Origin: an uncultured Altererythrobacter sp.
GTDB taxonomy: Bacteria; Pseudomonadota; Alphaproteobacteria; Sphingomonadales; Sphingomonadaceae
Direction of reading: 5' to 3'
DNA: 64,000 bases
Assembly: GCA_913056125.1 (NCBI GenBank)
Contig: CAJXNC010000005.1
Coordinates: 144,795 to 208,794, forward strand
Positions 33,838-43,417 of the stretch are shown piece by piece (the stretch's first letter is position 1; the number at the start of each line of letters is the position of its first letter). Below the pieces are notes generated by a model that was given only the letters and a program-made list of their open reading frames with translations, was not told the origin of the DNA and ran no database searches. A program made the position numbers and the translations under genes.

Positions 33838-34263
33838 ATGACCTATCTCTGGCTCAAGGCCGGCCACATCATCTTCGTGATCTTCTGGATGGCGGGGCTG
33901 TTCATGCTGCCGCGCTATTTCGTCTACCACCAGGAGGCCGAGCCCGGCTCTCCCGAAGAGGCGAAATGGGTGGACCGCGAGAAAAAGCTTCTCAAGATCA
34001 TCCTGCTGCCGTCGATCATCATTGTCTGGGTCCTTGGCCTGCTATTGGCCCAGACGCTCAATCTGTGGAGCGAAGGCTGGCTGCATGCCAAGATCGCCTT
34101 CGTGCTGCTGCTATCGGCCTATCACGGCTATCTCGCGGGCTATCATAAGAAGTTGGCGCGCGGCGAACGGACATTGACCGGCAAGCAGCTGCGCCTGTTC
34201 AACGAGGTGCCCGGGATTGCCGCGGCGATCATCGTCATCCTGGTGGTGGTGCGTCCGTTCTGA
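33838..34263 (+). CDS. hemJ: Protoporphyrinogen IX oxidase HemJ
   Basis: 141 residues with four membrane helices. MTYLWLKAGHIIFVIFWMAG contains the conserved histidine, and LHAKIAFVLLLSAYHGYLAG and LFNEVPGIAAAIIVILVVVRPF (in part) match the HemJ/UPF0093 family. HemJ oxidises protoporphyrinogen IX in bacteria lacking HemG and HemY. Position right after hemE supports this role. ATG at 33838 is preferred; 33820 is in frame. Confidence 0.93.
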   Translation: MTYLWLKAGHIIFVIFWMAGLFMLPRYFVYHQEAEPGSPEEAKWVDREKKLLKIILLPSIIIVWVLGLLLAQTLNLWSEGWLHAKIAFVLLLSAYHGYLAGYHKKLARGERTLTGKQLRLFNEVPGIAAAIIVILVVVRPF

Positions 34264-34430
34264 TCACCGCCGCAAGGCCATCGATCTACCGAAAGCGAAT
34301 TGACGCTGGCCTGCGAAAGGCATATTTCGCACCCCATTCCGGCTGAGGTCGCCATTCCGAGCGACAGGGTCTGCTTTCTCCAAGCCCATACGGCCCGCCG
34401 GCTTCCAATCTACACACGGAATACAAACAC

Positions 34431-35687
34431 ATGCATTTGAAAGAACTGAAACAGAGGACGCCGGCAGAATTGGTTGCCATGGCGGAAGAATATGAGGTCG
34501 AGGGCGCGAGCACCATGCGCCGCCAGGACCTGATGTTCGCCATCCTCAAGGAAGTGGCCGAAGATGGCGAGGAAATCCTCGGCATCGGCACGATCGAGGT
34601 ACTGCAGGACGGTTTCGGCTTCCTGCGCTCGCCCGAGGCGAACTACCTTGCCGGCCCCGACGATATCTATGTCTCGCCTAACCAGGTCCGCAAGTTCGGC
34701 CTGCGTACCGGTGATACGGTGGAAGGTGAAATTCGCGCACCCAAGGATGGCGAGCGCTATTTTGCCCTGACCAAGCTGCTCAAGGTCAATTACGACGATC
34801 CCGATGCGGTTCGTCACCGGACCAATTTCGACAACCTCACGCCGCTTTATCCCGATGAGCGCCTGAATCTCGATACCAAGGATCCGACGGTCAAGGACAA
34901 GTCGGCCCGTGTGATCGATCTCATCGCGCCGCAGGGCAAGGGCCAGCGCGCGCTGATCGTGGCGCCGCCGCGTACCGGTAAAACGGTGCTGCTGCAGAAC
35001 ATCGCCAAGGCCATCACCGACAACCATCCGGAAGTCTTCCTGCTGGTCCTGCTGGTCGATGAGCGTCCCGAGGAAGTGACCGACATGCAGCGTTCGGTGA
35101 AGGGCGAGGTGATCTCCTCGACCTTCGACGAACCGGCCTCGCGCCACGTCCAGGTTGCTGAAATGGTTATCGAAAAGGCAAAACGCCTAGTCGAGCACAA
35201 GCGCGATGTGGTGATCCTGCTGGACTCGATCACCCGTCTTGGCCGTGCCTACAACACTGTGGTGCCGAGCTCGGGCAAGGTGTTGACCGGTGGTGTCGAC
35301 GCCAACGCCCTGCAGCGTCCAAAGCGCTTCTTCGGTGCCGCGCGTAATATCGAGGAGGGCGGCTCGCTCTCCATCATCGCCACTGCGCTGATCGATACGG
35401 GCAGCCGTATGGACGAGGTCATCTTCGAAGAGTTCAAGGGCACGGGTAACTCCGAAATCGTCCTCGACCGCAAGGTGGCCGACAAGCGCATCTTCCCGGC
35501 GCTCGATGTCGGCAAGTCCGGCACGCGCAAGGAAGAGCTGCTGGTGGGCAAGGAAGAGCTCAGCAAGATGTGGGTCCTGCGCCGTATCCTGATGCAGATG
35601 GGCACGGTGGATTCGATGGAATTCCTGCTCGACAAGATGAAGGATTCTAAGACCAACGAAGACTTCTTCGCCACGATGAACCAGTAA
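34431..35687 (+). CDS. rho: Transcription termination factor Rho
   Basis: 418 residues. N-terminal helix bundle [23 protein letters not shown]-binding cold-shock-like domain with GFGFLRS, then the ATPase core: Walker [15 protein letters not shown], Walker [18 protein letters not shown]-loop [17 protein letters not shown] and R-loop GKSGTRKEE. It is the hexameric helicase that ends transcripts. No strong ribosome site is seen; the 167-bp leader (34264-34430) has no recognised structure and could be an autoregulatory rut region. Confidence 0.98.
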   Translation: MHLKELKQRTPAELVAMAEEYEVEGASTMRRQDLMFAILKEVAEDGEEILGIGTIEVLQDGFGFLRSPEANYLAGPDDIYVSPNQVRKFGLRTGDTVEGEIRAPKDGERYFALTKLLKVNYDDPDAVRHRTNFDNLTPLYPDERLNLDTKDPTVKDKSARVIDLIAPQGKGQRALIVAPPRTGKTVLLQNIAKAITDNHPEVFLLVLLVDERPEEVTDMQRSVKGEVISSTFDEPASRHVQVAEMVIEKAKRLVEHKRDVVILLDSITRLGRAYNTVVPSSGKVLTGGVDANALQRPKRFFGAARNIEEGGSLSIIATALIDTGSRMDEVIFEEFKGTGNSEIVLDRKVADKRIFPALDVGKSGTRKEELLVGKEELSKMWVLRRILMQMGTVDSMEFLLDKMKDSKTNEDFFATMNQ

Positions 35688-35692
35688 GGATC

Positions 35693-35713
35693 AGGGGGCT
35701 TCGGCCCCCTTTT
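35693..35713 (+). terminator. Rho-independent terminator after rho
   Basis: AGGGGGC-TTCG-GCCCCCT stem-loop with UUCG tetraloop followed by TTTT, starting 6 bp after the rho stop. Confidence 0.9.
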
Positions 35714-35812
35714 CTGTGCCCGCACTTTAAAATTGCAGGCGTCTTGCTCATATAGGACACTTGAGCGGCAAGTCGGGCTGGTCCCGCAGTGCCCGAGTGA
35801 AAGGCAAGACCG

Positions 35813-36103
35813 ATGAAAGTGAATATCGAAATCGACTGTTCGCCCGAGGAAGCGCGCCGCTTTATGGGCCTGCCCGATGTCGAAAAGGCCAATGCGGTCT
35901 ATGTCGATGCGATAGCTTCGGCGATGAAGGGCGTCTCCAATGCCGACCAGCTACAGGAATATGCCCAGCAGCTCGCACCGATGGGTCAGATGGGCCTGAA
36001 GATTTTCCAGTCCTTCGTTGAGGGCGCGACCAAACAGTCGAGCAGCTCTTCTTCCCCGTCTTCGTCCTCCTCGACCTCGACAAGGCGCGCCAGCGACAGC
36101 TAA
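35813..36103 (+). CDS. DUF6489-like small protein
   Basis: 96 residues. MKVNIEIDCSPEEARRFMGL and PMGQMGLKIFQSFVEGATKQ recall the small proteins, annotated DUF6489, that lie between rho and mnmE in sphingomonads. The C-terminal 20 residues are nearly all Ser with Pro, Thr and Arg, a disordered tail. The N-terminal EIDCSPEEAR looks like a helix-capped short beta-alpha domain. Function unknown; mnmE starts 11 bp after its stop, so the two are probably cotranscribed. Confidence 0.75.
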   Translation: MKVNIEIDCSPEEARRFMGLPDVEKANAVYVDAIASAMKGVSNADQLQEYAQQLAPMGQMGLKIFQSFVEGATKQSSSSSSPSSSSSTSTRRASDS

Positions 36104-36114
36104 ACGCCTGCGCG

Positions 36115-37389
36115 ATGGATACGATCTTCGCGCTGTCGAGTGGTGCGCCGCCCGCCGGCATTGCGGTAGTCCGTGTAACGGGCTCTGAGGCAGCAACAGC
36201 GCTTGAAACCCTGTGTGGCAGGGTTCCTCCCCCAAGACAGGCGAAAAGGGCCTGGTTGCACACTCCAGACGGCAGCAGGCTGGATGACGGCCTCGTCCTC
36301 TATTTTCCCGGCCCAAATTCGGTGACGGGTGAGGATCTGGCCGAGTTTCACCTGCATGGCGGCCGCGCGGTCATTGCCGCGGTCGAGGCCGCGCTTGGCG
36401 CCATTCCCGGCCTGCGCAAGGCGAGGGCGGGGGAGTTCACCCGCAGGGCATTTGCCAATGGCCGTATCGACCTGGCCGAAGCCGAAGGGCTGGCAGACCT
36501 GCTTTCTGCCGAGACCGAGCTTCAGCGGCGGACGGCGATCGGTGCTGCGGGCGGCGTGGTGTCACGAAAGGTCGAGCAATGGCGCGTAGCTTTGCTGCAG
36601 CTGTCAGCCCGGATAGAGGCGGTGCTCGATTTCGATGATGAGGACGATGTTTCGTCGCCTCCGGAGCAGTTTTCGGCCGATTTGCAGCTTCTTGCAGATG
36701 ACATGGCTTCGGTGTTGGCCATGCCGTCCAGTGAGCCCTTGCGTGAAGGTTTTCGTGTGGCGCTCGCCGGCCCTCCCAATGCCGGTAAATCTACCCTTTT
36801 CAATGCGTTGCTGGAGGATGAGGCGGCAATCACCGCCGCCCAGGCTGGGACGACGCGCGATATCCTGTTGCGCAATGTTGCCATCGATGGCGTGCCGTTC
36901 TCGCTGGTCGATATGGCGGGGCTTCGTGATGAAAGCGGCGACGAAATCGAGGCGATCGGAATAGATCGTGCGCGCTCCGAGATGGAGCGGGCTGACCTTG
37001 TCCTCTGGTTGGGACGGGAAGGCGAGGGCCCTGAGGGCGCATGGGAAATCGAGGCGCAATGCGATCTGGCCGACCATGAATTCAAGAAGCGCCCGGACTT
37101 TCGTATTTCCGCCGTTTCGGGCGACGGCATTGCAGACTTGAAGCGTGGCATGGCCGATCATGCGCGCGGGCAAATGCCCAAACCGGGCGCTTTGGCACTC
37201 AATGCCCGCCAACGCACCTTGGTGGGCGATGCTCTTGGTCAACTGGAGGCTTGCGCGGTTCAGGACGATCCTCTTCTGATAGCCGAACATTTGCGGCAAG
37301 CGCGGCTCGCTTTCGATGCGCTTCTGGGCCGCACTTCGACCGAAGATGTGCTCGATGCGCTGTTCGGCCGATTCTGTATCGGAAAATAG
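36115..37389 (+). CDS. mnmE: tRNA modification GTPase MnmE
   Basis: 424 residues, somewhat shorter than the usual 440-460. N-terminal formyl-tetrahydrofolate domain (MDTIFALSSGAPPAGIAVVR, FTRRAFANGRIDLAEAEGLA), a G domain with G1 GPPNAGKSTLFN near 222 and G2 AGTTRD, and the C-terminal FCIGK motif whose cysteine is needed for tRNA modification. The G3 motif is DMAG rather than DTAG, and the usual NKxD (G4) is not visible: the equivalent region reads EAQCDLADHEF. With MnmG it installs the carboxymethylaminomethyl group on wobble uridine. Confidence 0.95.
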   Translation: MDTIFALSSGAPPAGIAVVRVTGSEAATALETLCGRVPPPRQAKRAWLHTPDGSRLDDGLVLYFPGPNSVTGEDLAEFHLHGGRAVIAAVEAALGAIPGLRKARAGEFTRRAFANGRIDLAEAEGLADLLSAETELQRRTAIGAAGGVVSRKVEQWRVALLQLSARIEAVLDFDDEDDVSSPPEQFSADLQLLADDMASVLAMPSSEPLREGFRVALAGPPNAGKSTLFNALLEDEAAITAAQAGTTRDILLRNVAIDGVPFSLVDMAGLRDESGDEIEAIGIDRARSEMERADLVLWLGREGEGPEGAWEIEAQCDLADHEFKKRPDFRISAVSGDGIADLKRGMADHARGQMPKPGALALNARQRTLVGDALGQLEACAVQDDPLLIAEHLRQARLAFDALLGRTSTEDVLDALFGRFCIGK

Positions 37390-37405
37390 TGTTTCACGTG
37401 GAACA
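37390..37405. other. parS site 1
   Basis: TGTTTCACGTGGAACA immediately after the mnmE stop matches the bacterial parS consensus TGTTNCACGTGNAACA in full. It is the probable ParB loading site. Confidence 0.92.
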
Positions 37406-37451
37406 TCAGGGCCTTTGACGTAGCGTCAACAGGCTCCTATCTGGCGCAGCA

Positions 37452-39311
37452 ATGAGCGCATACGACATTCTGGTCATCGGCGGAGGACATGCCGGCTGCG
37501 AAGCTGCCGCCGTGGCGGCACGTATGGGTGCGCGCACGGGGCTGATTTCCTTCGATCTCGATGCCATCGGAGCGATGAGCTGCAATCCTGCGATAGGTGG
37601 ATTGGGCAAGGGACATCTCGTGCGCGAAGTCGATGCTTTCGACGGAGTGATCGGTCGTGCTGCCGATGCCGGGGCGATCCATTACCGCATGCTCAACCGC
37701 TCAAAGGGGAGCGCAGTCCAGGGTCCGCGCGTGCAGGCGGATCGCACGCTGTTCAAGGCAGCGGTTCAAGCAATCATCGCGGCGCAGGAAAACCTGACCC
37801 TCGTCGAGGGCGAGGCGGCAAAGCTCCTGCTCGAAGGCGGCCGGATTGCGGGCGTTGTGCTGGGCGATGGAACCGAGCTTCGCGCGCAGGCAGTCGTCCT
37901 GTGCACGGGCACTTTCCTCGGTGGCACGCTGTTCCGTGGCGAGGAGCGCTTCACCGGCGGACGTATAGGTGAGGCATCGGCGCAGGTCCTGGCACAGCAG
38001 ATGCGCGAAGCGGAGCTGCCGATGGCGCGTCTAAAGACGGGTACGCCGCCGCGGCTCGACGGACGAACGATCGACTGGGCGCGCCTGCAGGAACAACCTT
38101 CCGATATCGAGATGTGGACCATGTCTCCGCTCAGCAAGGGCAGGGTGAACCCGCAGGTCTTCTGCGCCATCACCCGAACCAATGCCCGTAGCCATGCCAT
38201 TATCGCCGATAATTTGCATCGTTCGCCGCTCTTCACCGGTGCGATCGACGCGGCGGGGCCACGCTATTGTCCCTCGATCGAGGACAAGATCCATCGTTTC
38301 GCCGATCGTGACGGGCACCAGGTCTTCCTCGAACCCGAGGGACTCGACACGCATCTGGTCTATCCCAACGGGATCAGCACCTCGCTGCCCACCGATGTCC
38401 AGCTGGCCATGTTGCACACCATGGAAGGGCTGGAAGAGGTGGAGATGGTCGTGCCCGGCTATGCGGTGGAATATGACCATGTCGATCCGCGTGCATTGGG
38501 GCAGGACCTGCAGTTGAAGGCTATCCCCGGCCTCTATTGCGCCGGGCAGATCAATGGGACGACGGGATATGAGGAAGCAGCCGCGCAGGGCCTGCTCGCC
38601 GGTATGCATGCTGCCTCTTCCGTGCTCGGAACCGAGCCCGCCCGTATCGACCGGGCCAATAGCTATATGGCTGTAATGGTTGACGATCTCACCCTGCACG
38701 GGGTGAGCGAGCCTTACCGCATGCTCACTGCACGCGCCGAATATCGCCTGCGCTTGAGGGCCAACAATGCCTCTTCGCGGCTGACTCCTCTTGCGCTGGA
38801 GGCTGGCTGTGTCGGATCCGAGCGTAGCGAGTGGTTTCTCCACCGGGAGAAGCAGCGTTCCACGTGGAACAGCGCGCTCGATTGCGAAGTCACGGCAAGT
38901 GAATTGTCGCGTGCCGGCCTTGCCGCAAAGCTGGATGCGGGCCGTCTGTCGCTGCGCGAATGGCTGCGCTTCCCCGCCATTGAGCTGGAGGCCCTGGCGC
39001 ACTGGCTCCCCGAGACCTGCGATCCGGCAAGCGAGTTGGCGCAGGAACTGGCCGAAGATGCCACCTATGCCCCATATCTCCAGCGTCAGGACGCCGAACT
39101 GCGCGACTTGCGGTCCAGCGAGAATGTCTTGCTGGGTGATGGCTTCCCCTATTGCGAAGTCCCCGGTCTTTCGAACGAGATGGTCGAGCGGCTCGCCGCA
39201 GCGGCGCCTGCCAATCTCTCGGCGGCGGGAAGGGTGCGGGGTATCACCCCCGCTGCCCTTGCAGCATTGCTTGTCCATGCGCGGCGGCGGATAGGAGATG
39301 AGGCGGCATGA
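37452..39311 (+). CDS. mnmG: tRNA uridine-5-carboxymethylaminomethyl modification protein MnmG
   Basis: 619 residues. FAD-binding [20 protein letters not shown] (residues near 11-30), the GidA signatures [12 protein letters not shown] and [20 protein letters not shown], and the C-terminal domain that binds MnmE and tRNA (ending [18 protein letters not shown]). The parS-like site at 38856 is written into codons for RSTWNS. Its stop overlaps rsmG by 4 nt. Confidence 0.97.
   Translation: MSAYDILVIGGGHAGCEAAAVAARMGARTGLISFDLDAIGAMSCNPAIGGLGKGHLVREVDAFDGVIGRAADAGAIHYRMLNRSKGSAVQGPRVQADRTLFKAAVQAIIAAQENLTLVEGEAAKLLLEGGRIAGVVLGDGTELRAQAVVLCTGTFLGGTLFRGEERFTGGRIGEASAQVLAQQMREAELPMARLKTGTPPRLDGRTIDWARLQEQPSDIEMWTMSPLSKGRVNPQVFCAITRTNARSHAIIADNLHRSPLFTGAIDAAGPRYCPSIEDKIHRFADRDGHQVFLEPEGLDTHLVYPNGISTSLPTDVQLAMLHTMEGLEEVEMVVPGYAVEYDHVDPRALGQDLQLKAIPGLYCAGQINGTTGYEEAAAQGLLAGMHAASSVLGTEPARIDRANSYMAVMVDDLTLHGVSEPYRMLTARAEYRLRLRANNASSRLTPLALEAGCVGSERSEWFLHREKQRSTWNSALDCEVTASELSRAGLAAKLDAGRLSLREWLRFPAIELEALAHWLPETCDPASELAQELAEDATYAPYLQRQDAELRDLRSSENVLLGDGFPYCEVPGLSNEMVERLAAAAPANLSAAGRVRGITPAALAALLVHARRRIGDEAA
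38856..38871. other. parS-like site 2 inside mnmG
   Basis: CGTTCCACGTGGAACA differs from the parS consensus only in its first base and keeps the complete central palindrome GTTCCACGTGGAAC. Confidence 0.8.
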
Positions 39312-39937
39312 TCGGCAATGAGAGCGAGGCGCGGGCTTTCTGCGCGGCCCTGTGCGATTCGGCTGCGCTGGAGCGTCTCGAAGCCTTTATCGTGATGCTG
39401 GAGGAAGAAAACCGCCAGCAGAACCTCATTTCGAACAAGAGCCTTGAACAGGTATGGCAGCGCCATATTGCCGACAGCCTGCAAATGCTTGTGCATGTTC
39501 CACGTGAAACCGCGGGACCGTGGCTCGATCTGGGCAGCGGGGCGGGGATGCCGGGATTGGTGATCGCCATCGCGAGGCCGGAACTGGAGGTCCATCTCGT
39601 CGAATCGCGCAAGCGGCGTGTTGCATGGCTCGAGCGAGTGGCCACGCATTTCGGACTCGCCAAGTGCAGGGTTCACGGCTCGCGGCTCGAAAATGTGGAG
39701 AGTTTTTCCGCAGGGGTAATTACGGCGCGCGCCTTCGCTCCGCTGGAAAAGCTGCTCAGGTTATCCGCCCGCTTTTCCACACGGGAGACCGTCTGGCTGT
39801 TGCCCAAAGGGCGGTCGGCAGAGCAAGAATTGTCCGAACAGCCCGAATCGATCAGGGCAATGTTCCACGTGGAACAATCGCGCACGGATCCGCAGGCCGG
39901 AATCGTCGCAGGACAGGGAAGGCCGTCGATCCGATGA
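39308..39937 (+). CDS. rsmG: 16S rRNA (guanine-N7) methyltransferase RsmG
   Basis: 209 residues. AdoMet-binding [20 protein letters not shown] near residue 76 follows [20 protein letters not shown], the standard GidB pattern. It methylates G527 of 16S rRNA. Two parS-like sites are embedded: one encodes HVPRET near residue 66 and one encodes FHVEQ near the C-terminus. The stop overlaps parA by 4 nt. Confidence 0.95.
   Translation: MIGNESEARAFCAALCDSAALERLEAFIVMLEEENRQQNLISNKSLEQVWQRHIADSLQMLVHVPRETAGPWLDLGSGAGMPGLVIAIARPELEVHLVESRKRRVAWLERVATHFGLAKCRVHGSRLENVESFSAGVITARAFAPLEKLLRLSARFSTRETVWLLPKGRSAEQELSEQPESIRAMFHVEQSRTDPQAGIVAGQGRPSIR
39496..39511. other. parS-like site 3 inside rsmG
   Basis: TGTTCCACGTGAAACC matches parS except in the last base. 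Confidence 0.8.
39861..39876. other. parS site 4 at the end of rsmG
   Basis: TGTTCCACGTGGAACA, a perfect 16-bp palindrome and full consensus match, 58 bp before the parA start. Confidence 0.93.
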
Positions 39938-40710
39938 TCACTATCGCGATAGCAAATCAGAAGGGCGGGGTCGGCAAGACCACGACCGCGATCAATATTG
40001 CCACGGCCATGGCAGCGACCGGCTGGCGCACCTTGCTGATCGACCTCGATCCCCAGGGCAATGCTTCCACCGGTATCGGCCTTGCCGCCGCCCATCGCGA
40101 CCTTTCGAGCTACGATGTCCTGGTCGATGGCGTTTCGATCGACGAATGCGCCGTTCAGACCAAGATTCCAGGTCTCGACCTCGTCCCGGCAACTGTCGAT
40201 CTCAGCGGCGCGGAGGTCGAGCTTGTCGGCGTCGAAGAGAGAGCTCACCGCCTGAGCAATGCCATCGCGCAGCACCAGGGCCACGATGTCTGTTTCATCG
40301 ATTGCCCGCCTTCGCTCGGACTTTTGACGCTCAACGCCCTGTGCGCCGCTGATACGCTGTTGGTGCCGTTGCAATGCGAATTCTTCGCCCTCGAAGGCCT
40401 CAGCCAGCTGCTGCAGACGGTCGAGCAGGTCCAGCAGCGATTCAATCCCGATCTCGGCATCGTCGGTGTCGTCTTGACCATGTTCGACCGCCGCAATCGC
40501 CTGACCGACCAGGTGTCGGACGATGTGCGCGAATGTCTCGGCAATCTCGTCTTTGAATCGGTCATCCCGCGCAATGTGCGCCTGTCCGAGGCGCCCAGCC
40601 ACGGCCTGCCGGCGCTGGTCTATGACCACGCCTGCCCGGGCAGCCGCGCCTATATGGCGCTGGCGCGCGAATTGATCGGTCGACTGCCCCAGGAGAGGAA
40701 AGCGGCATGA
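39934..40710 (+). CDS. parA: Chromosome partitioning ATPase ParA
   Basis: 258 residues from ATG at 39934. Deviant Walker A QKGGVGKTTTAINIA (residues 9-23), Walker A' LLIDLDPQGNASTG and Walker B VCFIDCPPSLGLLTLN are complete. The lack of an N-terminal helix-turn-helix shows it is the chromosomal (type Ib-like Soj) form. It forms the gradient that pulls ParB-parS complexes apart. A longer open frame upstream runs through rsmG in another frame and is not used. Confidence 0.97.
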   Translation: MITIAIANQKGGVGKTTTAINIATAMAATGWRTLLIDLDPQGNASTGIGLAAAHRDLSSYDVLVDGVSIDECAVQTKIPGLDLVPATVDLSGAEVELVGVEERAHRLSNAIAQHQGHDVCFIDCPPSLGLLTLNALCAADTLLVPLQCEFFALEGLSQLLQTVEQVQQRFNPDLGIVGVVLTMFDRRNRLTDQVSDDVRECLGNLVFESVIPRNVRLSEAPSHGLPALVYDHACPGSRAYMALARELIGRLPQERKAA

Positions 40711-41681
40711 GTGCGGAAGACCAGGTAAAAGCCCCGAAAGCGGCAGCACGGCGCAAACTGGGCAGGGGCCTTGGCGCTCTGATGGGCGAAACGCGGCGCG
40801 AGGAGCCGCTGACGGTCCCTTCTGTGGGCGATGTGTCCGGTGAAGGGGCTACATCCCCTTCGCAGGCGACGCAGCGCGCAGACGGGCTTTCCAACCTTGC
40901 CGTTGCATCGATCGAACCGCATCCCGACCAGCCGCGTCGCCATTTCGACGAAACTGCGCTGGAGGAGCTTGCAGCTTCCATTGCCACGCGCGGGGTCATC
41001 CAGCCCGTGATCGTTCGACCGCTCGATAATGGGCGCTACCAGCTGGTAGCGGGCGAGCGCCGTTGGCGCGCCGCACAAAAGGCACAACTCCATGAAATTC
41101 CGGCATTAATTCGCGACCTAGCAGAGCGCGACGTGATGGCGCTGGCGCTAATCGAGAATATCCAGCGCGAAGATCTCAACCCGGTGGAGGAGGCACGCGC
41201 CTATCACCGCCTGGCCGAGCTTGAGGACATGACGCAGGCGGAAATCGCCCGCTTGGTCGAGAAGTCGCGCAGCCATGTCGCCAATCTCCAGCGCCTGCTT
41301 TCCTTGCCCGAAAGTGTTCTTGGCCACCTTGAGGCCGGTCGGCTCGACATGGGCCATGCGCGCGCATTGGTCGGCCGCGAAAATGCCGCCGAGCTGGCCG
41401 AGCAGGCGATTTCAAAGAAGCTTTCAGTGCGCGAGGTCGAGAAGCTTGTTCGGGCGAGCGAACAGGGGGGCAGGGCCAGGCAGCGCACGGCCCGAGAACC
41501 GCGCGATCCGGCGCAGGATGCCGATATCGCCGCGGTCGAGAACCATTTGCAGGAATTCCTTGGCCTGCCGGTCAAGATTGCGACCGATGCCGATCCGCGC
41601 TCGGGCTCGGTGACGATCAAGTATCGTACGCTCGACCAGCTCGACCTGATCTGCCAACGCCTTACCGGCGGAGGTATCTAG
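40707..41681 (+). CDS. parB: Chromosome partitioning protein ParB
   Basis: 324 residues. The N-terminal segment RRKLGRGLGALMGETRR is the ParA-stimulating motif; the CTPase/ParB domain has IEPHPDQPRRHFDE and the C-motif VAGERRWRAA, then the helix-turn-helix TQAEIARLVEKSRSHVANLQ that reads parS; the C-terminal dimerisation domain ends RTLDQLDLICQRLTGGGI. It overlaps parA by 4 nt and completes the mnmG-rsmG-parA-parB operon. Confidence 0.97.
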   Translation: MSAEDQVKAPKAAARRKLGRGLGALMGETRREEPLTVPSVGDVSGEGATSPSQATQRADGLSNLAVASIEPHPDQPRRHFDETALEELAASIATRGVIQPVIVRPLDNGRYQLVAGERRWRAAQKAQLHEIPALIRDLAERDVMALALIENIQREDLNPVEEARAYHRLAELEDMTQAEIARLVEKSRSHVANLQRLLSLPESVLGHLEAGRLDMGHARALVGRENAAELAEQAISKKLSVREVEKLVRASEQGGRARQRTAREPRDPAQDADIAAVENHLQEFLGLPVKIATDADPRSGSVTIKYRTLDQLDLICQRLTGGGI

Positions 41682-41691
41682 GTAGCCGCAG

Positions 41692-41714
41692 GAAAGTCGC
41701 GCGGCGCGACTTTC
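41692..41714 (+). terminator. Inverted repeat after parB, possible terminator
   Basis: GAAAGTCGCGC and GCGCGACTTTC form a perfect 11-bp inverted repeat 10 bp after the parB stop. A strict T-run is missing, though the 3' arm ends in TTTC, so it may act as a weak, two-way terminator between convergent genes. Confidence 0.45.
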
Positions 41715-41745
41715 ATGGCTATGAGATTGACGTAATTTCAGTGAT

Positions 41746-42756
41746 TTACTGAAGCGGTACGAGCTTGCTGGCCGGCGGTGCAACCACGCGGTGGATGCGA
41801 CGTTCGGGCGGAGCCGAAGGCGCATCGATCTCCCGCACGATGACCCGGCGGCGTACGGCCGGCTGGTGCATGACGGGCTGGTAGCTCACTGCCGCGTGGC
41901 CACAATCGGGCCCGTGGACATGCGCTGCCTCGGCCGATCCGGTGCCGTAACCACGCTCGTAATTGAGCAAATAGGCCTCGCAATAATCGAAGCTGTAATT
42001 CGGCTCGACATAGACGAGATCTTCCTCGTCGCGGTCGCCATTGGCAATTCCGTCGGCGAGGGCGGTCAGTGCCAGGCCGGCAAGCCCGCCGACGCCTGCG
42101 CCGATCAGCGTTCCGGCCAGGCGGTCGCCACTGCCGGCAATGCGGTTGCCGGCAACTCCGCCGATGACCGCAGTGATGATGCTCGGGAGGATGCCGCTGC
42201 TGCGACGTTCGGATTCGTCCTCATAGGCGATGTAGGTTCCTTCGCGCATTTCGCCGCGCAAAGACCGGCATTGCGACAACCACTGGTCGCGCTGTGCCGC
42301 CGTATAGGCGAGATGCGGGGCGTAGGCCGGCGGCGCGGGCTGGCGCGGAAGGTCGCGGCGGATCATGCGATAGGCGCCGTCGCCGCGATAGGCATCTTCG
42401 TGCCAGCCGAATTCGCCGTCGCGGTATAGAACGAGGCCGTCATCGGAGACGAATCGCGTGTCGTCGACCCAGGTGCCTTCGTAATCTGCATCGATGACGC
42501 GACCTTCGAGGTCGGTATAGGTGCCATCGAAGCGGCCGGTATAGCTATCGGGTGTGCGCCATTCGCCTTCCCACTCGCCACGATAGGTGCCCGACTGGAC
42601 GACCGTCTCGTAGCGTTCGTCGCCAATCACGTCGCTGGCGTAGGTGCCGGGTTCGACATAGGTGTCCGCTTCGACCGGGACATACTGGGCCGCCGCGGGA
42701 GCGGACAGGACGGCCAGCGAGGCCGAACTTGCCAGGAACAGTGTGCGTATCGTCAT
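41746..42756 (-). CDS. Exported glycine-zipper protein
   Basis: 336 residues with a signal peptide (MTIRTLFLASSASLAVLSAP, cleavage after AAA-Q). The first half is rich in Tyr, Asp and Gly with repeated short units (YRGEWEGEWRTPDSYTGRFD, YTDLEGRVIDADYEGTW). A glycine zipper spans AVIGGVAGNRIAGSGDRLAG followed by TLIGAGVGGLAGLALTALAD, a motif that inserts in or spans membranes. The C-terminus has HVHGPDCGHAAV and a basic/Pro tail. Probably an outer-membrane or periplasmic structural protein. The open frame continues upstream of 42756 without coding character. Confidence 0.82.
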   Translation of the reverse strand: MTIRTLFLASSASLAVLSAPAAAQYVPVEADTYVEPGTYASDVIGDERYETVVQSGTYRGEWEGEWRTPDSYTGRFDGTYTDLEGRVIDADYEGTWVDDTRFVSDDGLVLYRDGEFGWHEDAYRGDGAYRMIRRDLPRQPAPPAYAPHLAYTAAQRDQWLSQCRSLRGEMREGTYIAYEDESERRSSGILPSIITAVIGGVAGNRIAGSGDRLAGTLIGAGVGGLAGLALTALADGIANGDRDEEDLVYVEPNYSFDYCEAYLLNYERGYGTGSAEAAHVHGPDCGHAAVSYQPVMHQPAVRRRVIVREIDAPSAPPERRIHRVVAPPASKLVPLQ

Positions 42757-42872
42757 CTCATTGCCCTCATGCGTGACGGGACCGCGCGCGAGTCTGCGCA
42801 TTAAGCAATGCTTTACTATGCTGTCCGGCGCATTCCCAAGGAGGGCGCCGGCCGTGTCCCGAAACGGGGCGA

Positions 42873-43355
42873 TCAGATGCGGGAGGCAAGAAGCGTGGCG
42901 AGCGCTTCGATCCCGGCCTGGTCTTCCGTATCGAATCGGGCGGGCAGCGGGCTGTCGAGGTCGATCACCGCAATCACCTCTCCATCGCGTGTGACTGGTG
43001 CGACCAGTTCGGAACGCGTTTCCGCATCGCAGGCAATGTGGCCCGGAAAGGTGTGGACGTCCGGCACCAGCTGCGTCGCGCCGCTTTGTGCTGCCGTACC
43101 GCATACGCCCGTTCCGAGCGGGATGCGGATGCAGGCGGGGCGTCCGCAAAAGGGACCGAGCACCAGCTCGCCATCGACCATGCGATAAAACCCGCACCAA
43201 TTGGTGTCGGCAAGGGCCTCTCCCAACAGGGAAGCGATGTTCGCCATGTTGGCCACGCCATCCGGCTCACCGGCGGTCAGTGCATCGGCCGCCTGCAGCA
43301 ACTCGGCATAGAATTGCGGCTTCGGCATGTCGGCAGGAAAGCGAAAATCGAACAT
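42873..43355 (-). CDS. msrC: Free methionine-(R)-sulfoxide reductase (GAF domain)
   Basis: 160 residues of the YebR/fRMsr family. A GAF fold with the three catalytic cysteines: CGRPACIRIPLGTGVCG and FPGHIACDAETRSELVAPV. It reduces free methionine-R-sulfoxide in the cytoplasm with thioredoxin. ATG at 43355 begins MFDFRFPADM; a start seven codons upstream is possible. Confidence 0.93.
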   Translation of the reverse strand: MFDFRFPADMPKPQFYAELLQAADALTAGEPDGVANMANIASLLGEALADTNWCGFYRMVDGELVLGPFCGRPACIRIPLGTGVCGTAAQSGATQLVPDVHTFPGHIACDAETRSELVAPVTRDGEVIAVIDLDSPLPARFDTEDQAGIEALATLLASRI

Positions 43356-43417
43356 CCCGGCGCCTTTAGCTGGCAAAGCGATTGCCGCAAAGCGCGCCAG
43401 CGCCTATTTCGCCTGTC

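Noticed and set aside
42757..43200. N-terminal extension of the glycine-zipper protein frame
   Set aside because: The extension covers part of the msrC gene antisense and would hide a clear signal peptide that begins at 42756.
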